Assembly (NCBI GenBank): GCA_001051155.2
Contig: JYIP02000003.1
Coordinates: 4,402,001-4,466,000 of the forward strand
DNA length: 64,000 nucleotides
DNA from: Chrysoporthe austroafricana
Taxonomy: Eukaryota > Ascomycota > Sordariomycetes > Diaporthales > Cryphonectriaceae
Direction: 5' to 3'
The translations under genes were made by a program, and so were the position numbers. The notes under the pieces are model-generated. The model was not told the origin of the DNA, did no database searches, and worked only from the letters and a program-made list of their open reading frames with translations. This document shows, piece by piece, positions 44,308 to 56,550 of this stretch. Position 1 is the first letter of the stretch, and every line of letters begins with the position of its first letter.

Positions 44308-45357
44308 TTAGAACTTTTCGACAAATGGACGCATATCTAACTCCTGCGTGAAGGCGGACCTGTGCTGCGTATGCAGGTGCCAGTAGCTCTCCGCGATCTG
44401 TTCTGCCATCAGCTCATGGCTTACTCCCACAGCGTCAAAAGGGGGTCACCTACCGCGTCCGGGCTCAACATGCCGTCCGGAGCGCCATTGTTAAAGCGCG
44501 ACTTGAACTCCGCCAGGCGTGGGATATCGATCGCGCCGTCAATGATGGCGTGGGCAACATGCACGCCCCTGGGCCCAAACTCCCGCGCAAGGCTCTGTGC
44601 TATCGCCCGACCTGTTCGTCGGCCCTTAGCACCGTCCTCGTCCGAGTCCCAAAGACATGGGGCGGGGGGGTTCACCTACCTGCAAACTTGCCCGCCGCCA
44701 TGCACGCAAACTTCGCGCTCCCGCGCATCGAGGCCGTCGCGCCCGTGACGAGCAGCGTCGGCGGGTGCGGTACGGAGTCCACCGCCTCGAGGAGGAGGGG
44801 AAGCGTAACTTGTGCGAAGTTGAACAGGCCGTACCTTCGTCCCGATCTTGTCAGCCTCGTTGCCTTGTTACCTCCCCCCAACTTCGAAGCAGCACACTCA
44901 ACGAGCCCTCCACGGTGAAGTGACACTCACGCGTTCCCGTTCAGGCTCTCATCCAGGTCCTCAGTCGTAAGCTCCAAGAATGGCTTCACGGAGTACCCCG
45001 CACCCACGTTGTACACGGCCGCCGCGAGCTTGTTGTCGGGGAGCTCCTTCTTGATCGTGCTGAAGGCGTTCCTGACAGAGGCTACATCGGTCATGTCCGT
45101 GGGCACGCCGATCGCGCGGCCGCCCGAGGAGTTGATCTCGGAGACGAGGTCCCTGAAGCTCTCCTCGCGGCGGGCGAGGAGGACCACCGGGTAGGCTTTG
45201 GCGAAGCGCTTCGCGACCTGCAGAGCATTAATGATGCTGCGTGTTCGGCATGGACTGCCCGGCGGAGGGGGAAGGGGGCGTTTAGTCATACGGCACCACC
45301 TGTTCCGGCGCCCACGCCAGCGACAACCGCGAAGAAGGACTTGGATGGTGAGGCCAT
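44308..45357 (-). CDS. Short-chain dehydrogenase/reductase lacking the catalytic Tyr
   Basis: Five exons on the minus strand (45292-45357, 44931-45217, 44680-44834, 44454-44611, 44308-44397) give 251 residues. The Rossmann start is FFAVVAGVGAGTGGAVAKRF with the Gly-rich loop at residues 14-20. TDMTD (62-66) and AVYNVGAG (89-96) match the cofactor-binding motifs. The catalytic region reads VTGATASMRGSAKFACMAAG followed by K167. Ser153 and Lys167 are present, but the YxxxK Tyr position (163) is Met. The C-terminus (QHRSAFTQELDMRPFVEKF) is typical of a fungal SDR group that often lacks this Tyr. Cytosolic, NAD(P)-binding; substrate and even catalytic ability are uncertain. Confidence 0.9.
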
Positions 45358-47769
45358 ATTTCCTTGTTTGAGATGGGAGTTCAGCGAGAGGAGTCGTTGA
45401 GAAGGACTATGCATGGACCTGTGATGGTTCAAATCTGACAGGTCTCTCGCTGGTATAAGTATTCGGAATGTGATTATGAAGACGACGTTGACGCCATGGA
45501 GCACCGGTATGGGTCTATTCGGTCGCAGGCCCGCGAGATTATTAATTGACGGGCCTACCCCAAATCGACGCGGCCGTTCTCTTGTCTCCGGATCACTAAT
45601 TCTCCTCTCAATCCTGTGTTGGTCTTGCTTTCCACAGCTTAGTCTACTCCATGGTATTTGCAATCCGAGGCACGGGCCGTGAGTTGGACAGACACAGGTC
45701 GCATCATCACCATCATCATGAAGACCGATTTGCTATGCCCTGATTCACGATCCTCACAACGACAGCCCTCTCCGGTCGCTGCGCTGGGGATGGGACTGGC
45801 CATGCCGGCGCAGCAGGGGACTTCCAGGTCACCCTGATCCAGCTGTGTCTGTTGGGATGGTGACTCTGTGCTGAAGGTCTTCCAATCTCGTCCGGTCTGC
45901 CGGCCTGCACCAGCCTCGAAGGAAGAGAGGGAGAGAGCTAGTTGGCTGATGGCCTGGGGAGCGACAGGTGGGCCTCCGGCGTGCGGGGGGCACACGCGGG
46001 AGGGACGCGCCAGAGGACCCGAGAGGGCGGGCGCAGGTGCCCTGTTCAGCTGTTTCCTCCACGTTCCACCTGACCAGGGCTGCCCACAGGGGGACACACA
46101 GGGGTGTCCACACCAACTGAAGACCTACGAGGACGCTATACCGCAGTGGTAGCATCAGTACCAGTAGTGCTGCTGGCATAAGCAGGCCTCCGCCAGCCTC
46201 GTCCCCGGTCCACCGAGCACTCTTACAGCCCGCCCATCCGCCAGCGATCCGTCTACCTAATCATCTGCTCCGCATTGGTTTCCTGGGGTGGTCAGCACCA
46301 CAGCCTCTCACGCCCTCCGTGCCACAGCATCTACCCATGGCCTCGCGGCTCGGCTCCATCGCCCAGCCACTGCCATTGGTGTCAGCGCTTGTTTGAGCCT
46401 CGACGCGGCTCTAATGCGTGGTCCCGCCGCTTCCCCTGCTTCCATTTGCCTGTTACACGCCATGGCCGGCCCGAGGGGTCGACTCCTTCACTGCCGGCAT
46501 TCAACAGTGAGGCAGCTCGTCCGGGCCAGGGAGGGAGGTGTCGTCATGACTATATCCTCTCCTGCCTGCACCGCGTCCGACCTGGCTTTCTATACTTGCG
46601 CTCTCCCGGGTCGAGGATGACCTGGCCAGGCCGCGCTTAGTGTTCCACGGGCTGGGGCATGGCCCCCTCCCAGATGACCTCCCCCTGCCCCTCCCAAGAC
46701 AAGGTGTGAGTGTGTGGGGCCGCATGTGCGCAGCTGGGCGTCGCCGCCCACGTTGGACTGGACCTGGGGACAGAGAGAGACTGCTTTTCCTCCAACATCT
46801 ACACTTTCCACTACAGTGCTGACGACTATAGCACAAAACACACAAGGCATCGGGTGCGCCGGGCACCTACCTCTCTGAGGCGTTGATCCGGGTGCTGGTT
46901 CTCTCATCGCCACAGGATTCGGTAGGACTCGAGCCAGGCAGGCAAGCTTGGTGGTCATCTCGAGTGAACAAAGGATGGTCGAGCTCCCTGCCAACCAGCT
47001 GGCCAACGTCGTGTTTGCCTGTCACGAACCGTCCCATATTCTTTGTCCTGCCTGTTCTCACGTCCGCTTGAGGCCTCAACTGCCCCTGCTTGCTCATCCT
47101 CACCCTCGACATGACATTGAGGTCATGGCTGACCTCGCCTCGTGGTGTGTATCCAGCCGCCCACGCCTCCGCCCTCCCTCCCAAAAAAGATAGCCTCATG
47201 TCCTGCCCACCACCCCCCGGGGCTTGTTCAGAGGAATATTCCAGGACGGTTCTCATATGCGGGGGCCTACTGACACATTCGGCCTGCCCTACGAGGAAGC
47301 CTCGTGGCGTTGGTGTTGGTGCTGGTGTTTGTGTGTCCACTCCGGCTGCTTAAAGCAAGCACTGCCGTCCTGCATGCCCGCTTGGGTCCCCCTGGCTTGC
47401 TTTCTTTTTCCTTCTTCTATTCGCTCTCTCCTCGGACGCATGCAACTGTGACTTGCATGCATACTTCACATTTCATTGTCGTCGGTTCCCTCGCCCTGTC
47501 CCTGGGCTAGCTATTACCGTCCAGGAGATCCACACTGCCTGTCTTTCACCCTACTCGCCAGACCTCACCTTGCTCAAGAATACTCGCACTCGACTATGTG
47601 AGCCTAGCAAGTCAGTACGACGTTTCACTATTTGAGGACAACCTGATCGTCTTCCCTCATCTAAACTCACCAATAACATTGACAACCACGTCATCACAGC
47701 CATACAGAGGTTCAAAGGACGAGAGGGTCCAAACCACAGTACAACAAGGCCACGGCCAGCAACCTTCGC
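45358..47769. other. 2.4-kb GC-rich gene-poor stretch
   Basis: Several long overlapping frames without family motifs or intron structure. Near 47400-47440 a C/T-rich stretch, and from there to 47769 a leader-like region for the coiled-coil gene that follows. No gene can be supported. Confidence 0.45.
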
Positions 47770-48450
47770 ATGGATAGAAACTACTGGGTGGAGACTAGCC
47801 CCTCCGGCCGCCCTCGATTCGTCAAGAACCCCCGCCTGCGACGTTCCAATACTCACGATGGCAGCCAGTCCTCACGCGGACGGCGTGTCGACTTCGTCGA
47901 CGTCACGCGGGGGGAGTACAATAACCTCCGTCAGGCCTACGAGGATCTAGCCCACGAGAACGGTAACTATAAGACGAAGTGGCGGTCATGCGACGATGAA
48001 GTTCAAAGGCTTCGTGAGGAGGTGCGGAATCTCGAGCATGAGAATGGGCAGCTGAGGAGTCGGCTCGAGGAGGGTGGGAAGCACGCCGGAGGTCACCACG
48101 AGAGTCGGCACAGGGAAAATGAGATGAGGAAGCTGAGATACAAGAACACGAGATTGCAAAATGAGAATGATTCACTGCGAGCGAGGATCGGGCGCCTCGA
48201 GAGGGGATTGCGGGACGGGGTGAGCAACCAGGCGAGGAGGCTAGCCGACGAGGTTGTGGCATGGAAGAGATGGTGCGAGAAGTTGGATGACGAGGCGGAC
48301 AGACTGTGTCATAAGCTGGACTCGGTCCAGAGACAGAACCGCAGGCTCATAGGGGTGAATGAGAGCTTGGCGAAGCAGGGTCGGACACTAAGGCAGGATG
48401 TGGATTATTATCAGTCTTTGCTGAGGCGGAATGGGACTACGGAATGGTGA
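47770..48450 (+). CDS. Coiled-coil protein of unknown function
   Basis: A single-exon gene of 226 residues starting at ATG 47770. The N-terminus (MDRNYWVETSPSGRPRFVKN) is basic and rich in aromatic residues. From about residue 45 nearly the whole protein is charged heptad helix: NNLRQAYEDLAHENGNYKTK, EEVRNLEHENGQLRSRLEE, then after a His-rich break NTRLQNENDSLRARIGRLER, and a last segment ending VDYYQSLLRRNGTTEW. No leucine-zipper basic region is clear. It stands alone in a 9.5-kb gene-poor block, like a lineage-specific gene. The coiled coil suggests a structural or scaffold role, which is inference. A second coiled-coil gene lies 6.4 kb to the right on the same strand. Confidence 0.78.
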   Translation: MDRNYWVETSPSGRPRFVKNPRLRRSNTHDGSQSSRGRRVDFVDVTRGEYNNLRQAYEDLAHENGNYKTKWRSCDDEVQRLREEVRNLEHENGQLRSRLEEGGKHAGGHHESRHRENEMRKLRYKNTRLQNENDSLRARIGRLERGLRDGVSNQARRLADEVVAWKRWCEKLDDEADRLCHKLDSVQRQNRRLIGVNESLAKQGRTLRQDVDYYQSLLRRNGTTEW

Positions 48451-51400
48451 GGAGCTTGATGGGAAGAGGTGGAAGTTGGGAATTTCCTACCATGACTCTG
48501 CAAATGACGAGCCGTTGGGAGCATCAGAGCCTATCCAGAGTTTTGAACCGTCGCGGCATTTTCCAAAGTGAAGATCTGGTTGGATATCTTCGGTTGGCTA
48601 CATTTCTCCTCACAATGCCCCCGCCCCCAAACGATATCTCGTTTCTTTCCCGAGCGGACGAGTAACTGACAAACTGCCCAGCCCGGTTCCGGCTTTCGGC
48701 TGCACCATCCTTATTCGATGTTTCCTTTGTCTGCTGAAGAGATCCATCTATTTCTGCACACTCCAGCGACGGTGGGATTCGGCCCTTTGTTACACGGTGC
48801 ACTATCACAACACCTTCGATGCGTTCACGTCCCCTCGACATCCGGATTGCCGTATGGTCCTTCTCCCGTCAGGGTGCTAGGGCGAGCGAGAGGCCCGAGC
48901 AGAGGCTACACGGTCAGAAGCTGGACGTTCGAGTCCCTCGCGCGGCGACCCGACGGGACCTCTTGTTGGTCGGGCGAAGGCCACTGGCACCATCCGAACT
49001 TTTCAGGTCGAGGCAAACAATAGATACACCTTAATAGATTACGATAGATACATACGGAACCTTCGTCCTTGAGTCAGTCAGGAACCGAGCTGTCTCCACA
49101 CCCGGTGAAAGTGCCTTGTCTCGTGACCTCACGAACCGAACCAGTCACAACGAACCCCCGATCCCGTGGTGTGTCTGACGACAGAAGGGGGGTGACGGTC
49201 GGATGCGAGCCGCTGCGTCAGGTGAGGGGGGGGGGTGTTGGTTGATGGACAGCCGTTCATTGCCTGGGGCAAAGGGAGGGTGTGGCCGGCCATGTTCGTG
49301 CAACCCCTCCTTCACCAGCTTGGCGTAACTAGCCCGTACGCGCAAAGCCCGCCCGTGATTGTCTTGTTGATTTGCCTCGAGATCTGTCTACCACTACCCC
49401 TCCCTCCATCCCCATTCCTCCCTCTCCTTCTCTCTCCATCTGAGTGAGGATGGAAGATAATTAATCGTGCAACCTGAGGCCATGGCGTCTAGGAGGAGGT
49501 TCCTACAGCTGGCAGATCACCTCAGACGGGACGAGGCTGCGTGCCTTGGGCCAGTGCTCACGGCACAAACTGTGTAATCAACGTGGCATAACCCCCCTGC
49601 CGTCTCGTAATGTGCACCGCGAGTCATCGACGGCCCTCATGTCAGGCTTGCAGACGAGATTGTAATATGTTGTCCACGGGTGAAGTTTGGGGGCATCAGG
49701 CTTAGAAATCCTAAGTCAGAGACTTCGACTCTCGCAGACTTGCGTGCGCAGATCCAGTATGAAGCGGCCGACGGCGTACCTAGCTCGATGGCCTGGCACG
49801 CCGTCGTCGGTGCGATACACTCTTCACAAGCGTAGCATAGCGATCGGTAGACCCGGACGCGGAGAGAAGGCTCCAACCGTGGAACGAACGCTCTTCGGCT
49901 GTCACGGACTTCGCAAGACCAACACTGCCTAGGATTTGACCTGGCACATTCTTGGGGGACCCCTCCTCCTCCCCAACCCATACACCTGCTTGGATGCCTG
50001 AGTGATTTTTTCTTGCACGTCTCTGGTCCTGCCTAGCCCGGACTATTTCTGCACTTTCACTCCGGGAAAACTCGGCCAGAAGGATCCCTGGAAAGCTGAA
50101 GACCGAGCAAGTCCTGCATGGAGCACTCAAGGCGGAGGCGGCTAGGTTGCTCCTGCGTGCGACGTGGCGTCTGCTGACGTCCGGGTTAAGAAGGTCAGAT
50201 CGGCGGAGGTTGGGAGTTGGGATCAAGATCCTCACCTGTCGAACTGGAATCACAATGAATAGTGCGGGATTGGCGGGGGGGGGGGGCACCGGTCTGCTGG
50301 TGCACGTGGGGGATGGAGGGCTATGGAGGTTCCCTCCGACAGAACGAGTCGGAAAAGCGGCCTTGGCCGGCTCGCAACGAGGTGACGGAGCCGGCGACGG
50401 GCTCACAGCCTCGTCACACTCCTTTCCCTTACTCTCCCACGGCCCCATCGCCTGCGATGATGACCTGCCCCAAGCCGGACGATGACTGCGTGTCCCTCAG
50501 TCCTTCTGAGCCGCTGCGAAGGGCCCAACCTTAAACTCCCAGTCCCCTGCATCGAAAGGCGTGAGGAGAAAGAGCAGCCAGCGCGTCTTGCTATCTCGAC
50601 TCTGGCCGTGAAGGCCTTCCAGGTCACGAGGGTGTACAGGCGACTCCGCCTTACCTCTTCCGCCCACCCCCCTGTGTCCTCCCTTCAGCCGCACCCCCAT
50701 TCGTCATCTTGGCCGCGGAAAAGGCCCCTTAGGGTTCCTGACCGCCTCCTAGAACTTGTACCAGCGCGGATGGGCCGCGGCCTATGGCTGATGTACCGAT
50801 ACATCGGAACTCGCGACCAATATAAATGCACTTATTGCCTTGCCGGCCCGGGGGGGTTAAGTCAACCAACATAATGGGACGTATCAGCTAGCGTGGCGTG
50901 ACTGCAGAGAAGCTGCCGTTTTCCAAGTGGGTAGGTGTGAGGCGTCTTAGGCAAAAAGAAACATCTGACAAAGATGAAATTGCGTGCTCAGTGACTGTGT
51001 CCGTCGGGAGATCGTAATGACTATCATTCTTTGAGGACTTCGTAGCCTTGTGTGCTCAGGCGGTCACCAACAGCCAGATTCGTCCACGTTTTCGTTGAAC
51101 GGGCTGCTGTAGGCCGATAGAGTCCTCATACGCACACTCAAAGAGGTCAAGACCTTGTTGCGAGGTCTGACCCCTCCCCCCTTGGGCATGCTTGTGACGA
51201 TGTGGGAAGCCAGCGGCGGCGGACCAGGGCCCTGGTTCACGACGGCCCGTCCGTTTCGAGGACCCCAGCAGCCAGGTTGGCTGGAGTTCGTCGCCGTTGG
51301 ACGGGGCCATGTACTGCAGGCAGATGTTTCGAGAATGACTTGCGCCTGCCCTTGCCGTGCTGCAGCTCAGCTGCACGCGGGAGGACCCACAGAACGAACA

Positions 51401-54400
51401 GGCTGTGACGGTCTCGCCGGGAGGCCGTCTGCTGATGGATGGGCGCAGAGGATGCACGTCACCGCGCAGTCCGGCGTGAGACTCACCGTCCGTGCTGGGG
51501 AGTGCAACACGATAACGCCGTACAGCACCAACAGGGCGCGAATCATCGCTCGCAGCTGCTTGCATGGACCCGAGCTGGGCACGATCCGGGAGGACAAGTC
51601 ACGGGGGCTCTTCGAGGCCCGCTCCTGAGAGGGACGTTGGGCAAGGCAGTCGGGTGCATCATGACGGCCGGAGAGATGACGACCAGCTCGCAGTGCCATA
51701 CAACGTCGGTCGAGCCTCTGCGCGGCTGGAGCTGCGATCGTCGTCCCGTGTTGATGTGAGCGTTCGTGGTTGGATCTTGGCTCTGGCGCCCAGAGGCTGG
51801 CACCGTCAAGCCGAAGCCGTTGACCGCAGGCACATCCCTGCTTGCCGCCAACTACCCCAACCCATGCCCCCAAGCCCCCGAGGTTGAGTGAGGCCCATCA
51901 TCACCCACGCGCAGGCGGGCGCGTCTAGTACCCGCTTCTTGATTCCACATACACGGTCAGCGTCATCCTGCACACAGAATCTTCACGCATGGGCCTGGAT
52001 GCGTTCTATTCAACCCACGACGAAGGCATCTGGCGCGTTCGGCAGCAGGGAGCTCAGGCTTCTCGTAGCCCCATGAGACAAACCGCCTGAGCTGAACGGG
52101 AATGCACGCGTCTGCCTAGCTGAGTGAATGGCGGATGTCACGCAAGTTCTGTGACAGCAGAGTGCAAGCCGCGACGAAGCGGAGAAGCTCTACCCTGCCC
52201 CGTGCACCAACGTCACAGGCAGACGCGATGGTTCTTGGATGGGACGGAATCTAGAATCGAGCCGGCATCACTAGCTTTCCATGGGGCGTCTCGGGATGCC
52301 GACGGGGTGGCTCCGCTGCAGCGACATGCGATGGAACCACTCACATGCCCGCGAAGCGGTTGGACAGTCAACCCCCAGCCAGCGGGTCTGATACAGTAAC
52401 ACCTCTGGTCGTGGCTGGCGGGGGTTCTGCCGTCATCAGGAACACCTTTTGCGCTCCGTGCTGTAGACAGCCCTCACAGGCAGACTACAGAGAGCTCCCA
52501 CCAAAGTTTGGATCTTCAGCAACAGCTCGCAGATCCACACCGGGTGGACTTGGCGGCGCTTGAAATACGCACAACGTCGGCATTTCGAGGACTTGGAAGG
52601 TCTCAGGAATCCTCCGATCTCTGAGTCTGGGATGCGAGGACAGGCTGGCCACAGACGGGTAGGCGGTTCTGCAGCATGAATCTCTCCGTCCGCGACGCGA
52701 TTCAGTGGAGCAGCGGATGCGACATGGGAACCATCAGCCCACGCTATCTGTCTCACAGACAGATCTGGGGAAGCCAGCGTCGAGTGACCAGCCAGCCAGC
52801 GTGGCCTGTCACGCTGTCACTCAGCACTAACGACATCTGAAGGAACCGGAATCTCGATAATAGGGCCACAGTTCCGGCGTGGGACGCCGGAGTGGCGGAC
52901 CCACAGCCCCGAGGCCCGAGGGACCCACATGCGAGGGGAGTGGGCAATCAATTTCCCCCCTTCCACACCTTAAATCTCATCATAAGGCGTGGCAGTGCGC
53001 CGAGGGGCATGCGACCACTTTTTACACTTCCCTCATCCCCGACCTTTCAGCCTTATCGGTGCCTTGTTGGCTTGGCACTTCTGCCCCTTCACGGTTGAGC
53101 TGCTGAGCTGCTACGGCCTCCGACCCGTCGCTGTCAGTTCTGCCGAACTTCGCTTTCCTCAGTCTCAGCGCTCTTCCTGGCTGCTCATTCAGCCCGTCTG
53201 CCGCGGTCTGGCCAGGGATGGTCGAACGCTGTGCGACAAGGAGAATAATAGACACAATGCACAGTACTGTAACCCGGTCCTCGGTCTGTGTGCGACGTGC
53301 AACCGGCGCATGAATCCGCCCGCAGAACTAGACGCATGGCGCTTGTGACTCACGAGCTTCAGCGCCCACCGTGCGCCTCTGACGGTCTTCCGCGTGCCAG
53401 AAGGCTAAGCGGGCAGGCTACAGGACGCAAGCACTCAACGAATGGCGCCAGTCTTGGGTACAAACCGCAACGTCTCTGGTTTAGGAGGGGGTCGCATCTG
53501 GGGTGCTTGTAACCCCCATAATTTGAGACCACCACCCCACCACCATCTCGTGCGAAAGTTTCCGGCGACCCGGTGGGCGGCCGAGGACCCTCTAAGTCCT
53601 TCGCGAGGGCCAAAGTCCTATTTCGTCGCCCATTCTTCCTTCGACGTGCAGACGAAATCGTCCAGGATCACTCTCAGCCAAAACAAGGCTACGCTCACCG
53701 GCAGCGAGACGGTGGCGCCGCCAATACTGCCAGGCGTAGCTGACAGCACTGCCACAGGGAGGGAGGGAGAGCAGGAATCTTCGGGGTTGCACGAGAATGC
53801 CAATGCAAGGACATTGTGCCCTCGCTCCCCCGGAAGCTGACCCCATCCTGCCTTGTCTCTCCCTCAGAAAGCAGGGCTCCATGCCCGTGGCACATCCCTT
53901 GTCGCTCTGGGTGAGTGCCCTCAGCACAAGAACGGGTGACATGTGCACGGATTGGCGGGCCCCTCATGCAAAATGAGCTGAATTGTCTGCCTGCCTTCCC
54001 ACCCGGCTATGACTCTTTTCTCGGAACCCCTGCTACCCATGCTGAAGCGTGGGATGGGGATCGCAAGTGCGCGCAAGGGGGCCACACCACCAAGGCACCC
54101 GATGACCACACCCTCCCTCCAGACTCGCGGGACTCGTACCGCTACCCTCGCAGGGCCCTTGTTCTACCGCTGCGTCGTACTGCGCAATAAGGCAACCTTC
54201 CGTGGTCCCTAGCCTTTCCCACTCTCTTCCATCCGTCTGTAGTGTTCATGCCTGGCGGCCGGAGGCAGCAGCACTAGTCGTTCGCGTTAGCTGTCTAAGC
54301 CTCTCCGTCTGTTCACTCACTGCCCACGGCTGAGGAATAAATACATTTTGTCCCCCCCCGTGGGGTGGGTAAGCTTCTCTGCCCTCGGCCTCTTCGAACC

Positions 54401-54823
54401 ATCGCCTCGCCTGTTTGTAATGCCGTACCAAGGTGTGTCAGACGCTTTCCGGCTCCTCTTTTCATAAAACAGACTCGCGTCCTCGGTGCTCTTCATATAT
54501 CCCTTTAAGACGGCTCCGGTTGGGCTCCGACACCCCCCGGTATTACCACCTTCCTTGCGTCCATTACTCCTACTAAGGCATTCCTACCCAACGCCTTGCA
54601 CTCCACCATTCCTCCAATTCGCCCGGTTTAAAAGCGGATTGCTGTCCCTTGGGCATTGCTGCATTCCCCTCCCGCCCCGCTGGTCAAATCAGCGAAGAAC
54701 ACATTTTCCTGAGATCTCTGTTCCTGCGTCGCCGTCGACCGGGTCTCCAGCCCTGACGCACGCGGCCAAGCCCATTCGACAAAACCGCTGCTATTTTACT
54801 GCCCGCGCCCGCAGAAAAGAAAG
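48451..54823. other. 6.4-kb GC-rich gene-poor block
   Basis: The largest gene-free stretch in the window. Dense shadow frames on both strands lack motifs and agree with high G+C chance frames. It has a 12-G tract at 50275-50286 and TATA-like AATATAAATG near 50819-50828. A CATATAT element near 54494-54500 is followed by a C/T-rich leader up to the gene at 54824. The end is probably promoter and long 5' leader of that gene. The rest may be regulatory or non-coding RNA, but I see no direct support. Confidence 0.5.
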
Positions 54824-55741
54824 ATGTCGAACGGCAGCCGCAAGAGTGTGCGGTGGGAGGACAAGCGAAGTGGGTCCTCGCGAGCCTCGACTACCGGTGG
54901 CTCGTCGAGCGGCTCCAGCTACTCTGAATACACTGACCACCGGTACAACATCGCTGCGCTAGAGGAGACGCTTCAGTCGACCGTCAATGAGTTGGACGAG
55001 TGGAAGAGAAAGGCCCTTGAGGCCGAGGAACAATTGCGCAAGTACCAGAAGGAGATAAAGGAGGCCAAGGGCAGGATCTCGGGCCTTGAGCGAAGGATCG
55101 AGACGCTGGAGGACGAACAAAAGGATGCCGAGCGCAATAGCAAGACCCTCCGGGAGGAAAACAAGGCCCTGAAGGAAAAGTGCGCCGGGCTCCAAAAGAA
55201 AGTCACCAAGTACGAAGGCAAATCAGACAGCCCCTCGTCGCCAGACACAGCAAAACCTCGCCGGCGCGAGAGCAATAGCCCGAGAGAATCCGATACGGAC
55301 AGGCACAACGCCCGACTCAAGGAGCGCTTCAACCGCTCCGGCGACAGCACGACAAGCGAGGGCAGCTCGTCTAAGCCGCCATCCAGCTCGCGGGCTACCC
55401 GCGGCAGCCGTCGCATGAGCACCAGCGAGAGGCCATACGTCGAGGAATGGGGCCCTCCAGGACCTACTGCCCCTTTGCAGACATCGCCAGCAGCCACCAG
55501 CACCAGGCGGCCGGAAAACTACATCACGACGAACATGGCCAACTACCCCATCGCCACGGCCCCAATCTCCGGCCCGGGTATTTCTTCCACTCCCCGCAGC
55601 GCCGGAGGAATGCAGCGCCCGACTGTTGAATTCACTACTTACGCAAATATGCCGGCCTACGCTCCAAACGTGCCGGTCTACCCTGAGGATGGCAACTATC
55701 ACGCCCACCCGCTGCCTCCCGAGCCGCGGAGGAGGCATTAG
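54824..55741 (+). CDS. Coiled-coil protein with disordered Ser/Pro-rich tail
   Basis: A single-exon gene of 305 residues from ATG 54824. Residues 1-35 are Ser/Arg-rich (MSNGSRKSVRWEDKRSGSSR). A continuous coiled coil covers about 44-138 (IAALEETLQSTVNELDEWKR, ISGLERRIETLEDEQKDAE, LREENKALKEKCAGLQKKV). A long disordered tail follows, with SP and RRRES-type phospho-sites, an NDR/RS-like stretch, and a Pro/Tyr-rich end (MPAYAPNVPVYPEDGNYHAH). No known domain name fits. The upstream sequence has a TATA-like element about 325 bp before the start and a C/T-rich leader, typical of an expressed fungal gene. Possibly cytoskeletal or scaffold; this is inference. Confidence 0.8.
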   Translation: MSNGSRKSVRWEDKRSGSSRASTTGGSSSGSSYSEYTDHRYNIAALEETLQSTVNELDEWKRKALEAEEQLRKYQKEIKEAKGRISGLERRIETLEDEQKDAERNSKTLREENKALKEKCAGLQKKVTKYEGKSDSPSSPDTAKPRRRESNSPRESDTDRHNARLKERFNRSGDSTTSEGSSSKPPSSSRATRGSRRMSTSERPYVEEWGPPGPTAPLQTSPAATSTRRPENYITTNMANYPIATAPISGPGISSTPRSAGGMQRPTVEFTTYANMPAYAPNVPVYPEDGNYHAHPLPPEPRRRH

Positions 55742-56381
55742 GCGCACAGCCTTACCCAAACCCACCCGGGCGGAGCAAGCCGCGCTTGATAGAGGCCTCA
55801 CCCCTCGTCGACCAAGATCCACGTGCACTCCGGTAGCTACGGAATCCTTCCACTAGACTCAATCCTACCCAGCTGGCTCGCTTACGCCCCCACTACCGAC
55901 AGCTGAAAGAATTTCTACGGGTACTATGAAACGACCGAGGCTACCAATCAGATCCCAGCAGGCCATGTGTTCCCCGATTTGGAATCCGCTGGGCCACGGC
56001 GTTGCATGCGGGAAACGAAAAAAGAAACGGGCCTTTCGTTCACAGCAACACCTACCCCTTCCATGCAAGGCTCGGAGGGGTGTCATTGTCCGGATTGCGG
56101 CTTACATAACATGCACGCGTTCCGATCTACGCTGCTGATACTCTGGAACCAGGACGGACTGGGTGTTGCTCTTCCACCCCGGCCGCTGACGTTGCGAGTT
56201 GCACGGCGTCGGTCAGATCGTGTCGCGCCTATTGCGTACTGCATTCCGGGAGGCAGGCTGCATGAGACCACGAACCGACGTCACCTCCTTTTTCTCTCCC
56301 GGGAGTATTTTGCCAACGACAACTCGTCACGACGTCCCCGGCCGGCGATCAACATCTTTGGACTTCACGAAAAGAAAAAGG

Positions 56382-56507
56382 AAAAAAAAAAAAAAAAAAA
56401 AAAAAAAATAACCAAAAAACACCACACAAAAACCACTATTCCCTCTCTATACCTCCTTCTTTTTATGTAAAANCACAACGCAACCAGGCGAAAAAGACAA
56501 TAGAAAG

Positions 56508-56545
<38 letters not shown>
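56382..56545. repeat. Paired long poly-A tracts flanking an N
   Basis: 27 A, then about 100 bases containing N at 56473, then 38 A. Long pure runs like these are hard to sequence, so lengths here are unreliable. Confidence 0.9.
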
Positions 56546-56550
<5 letters not shown>

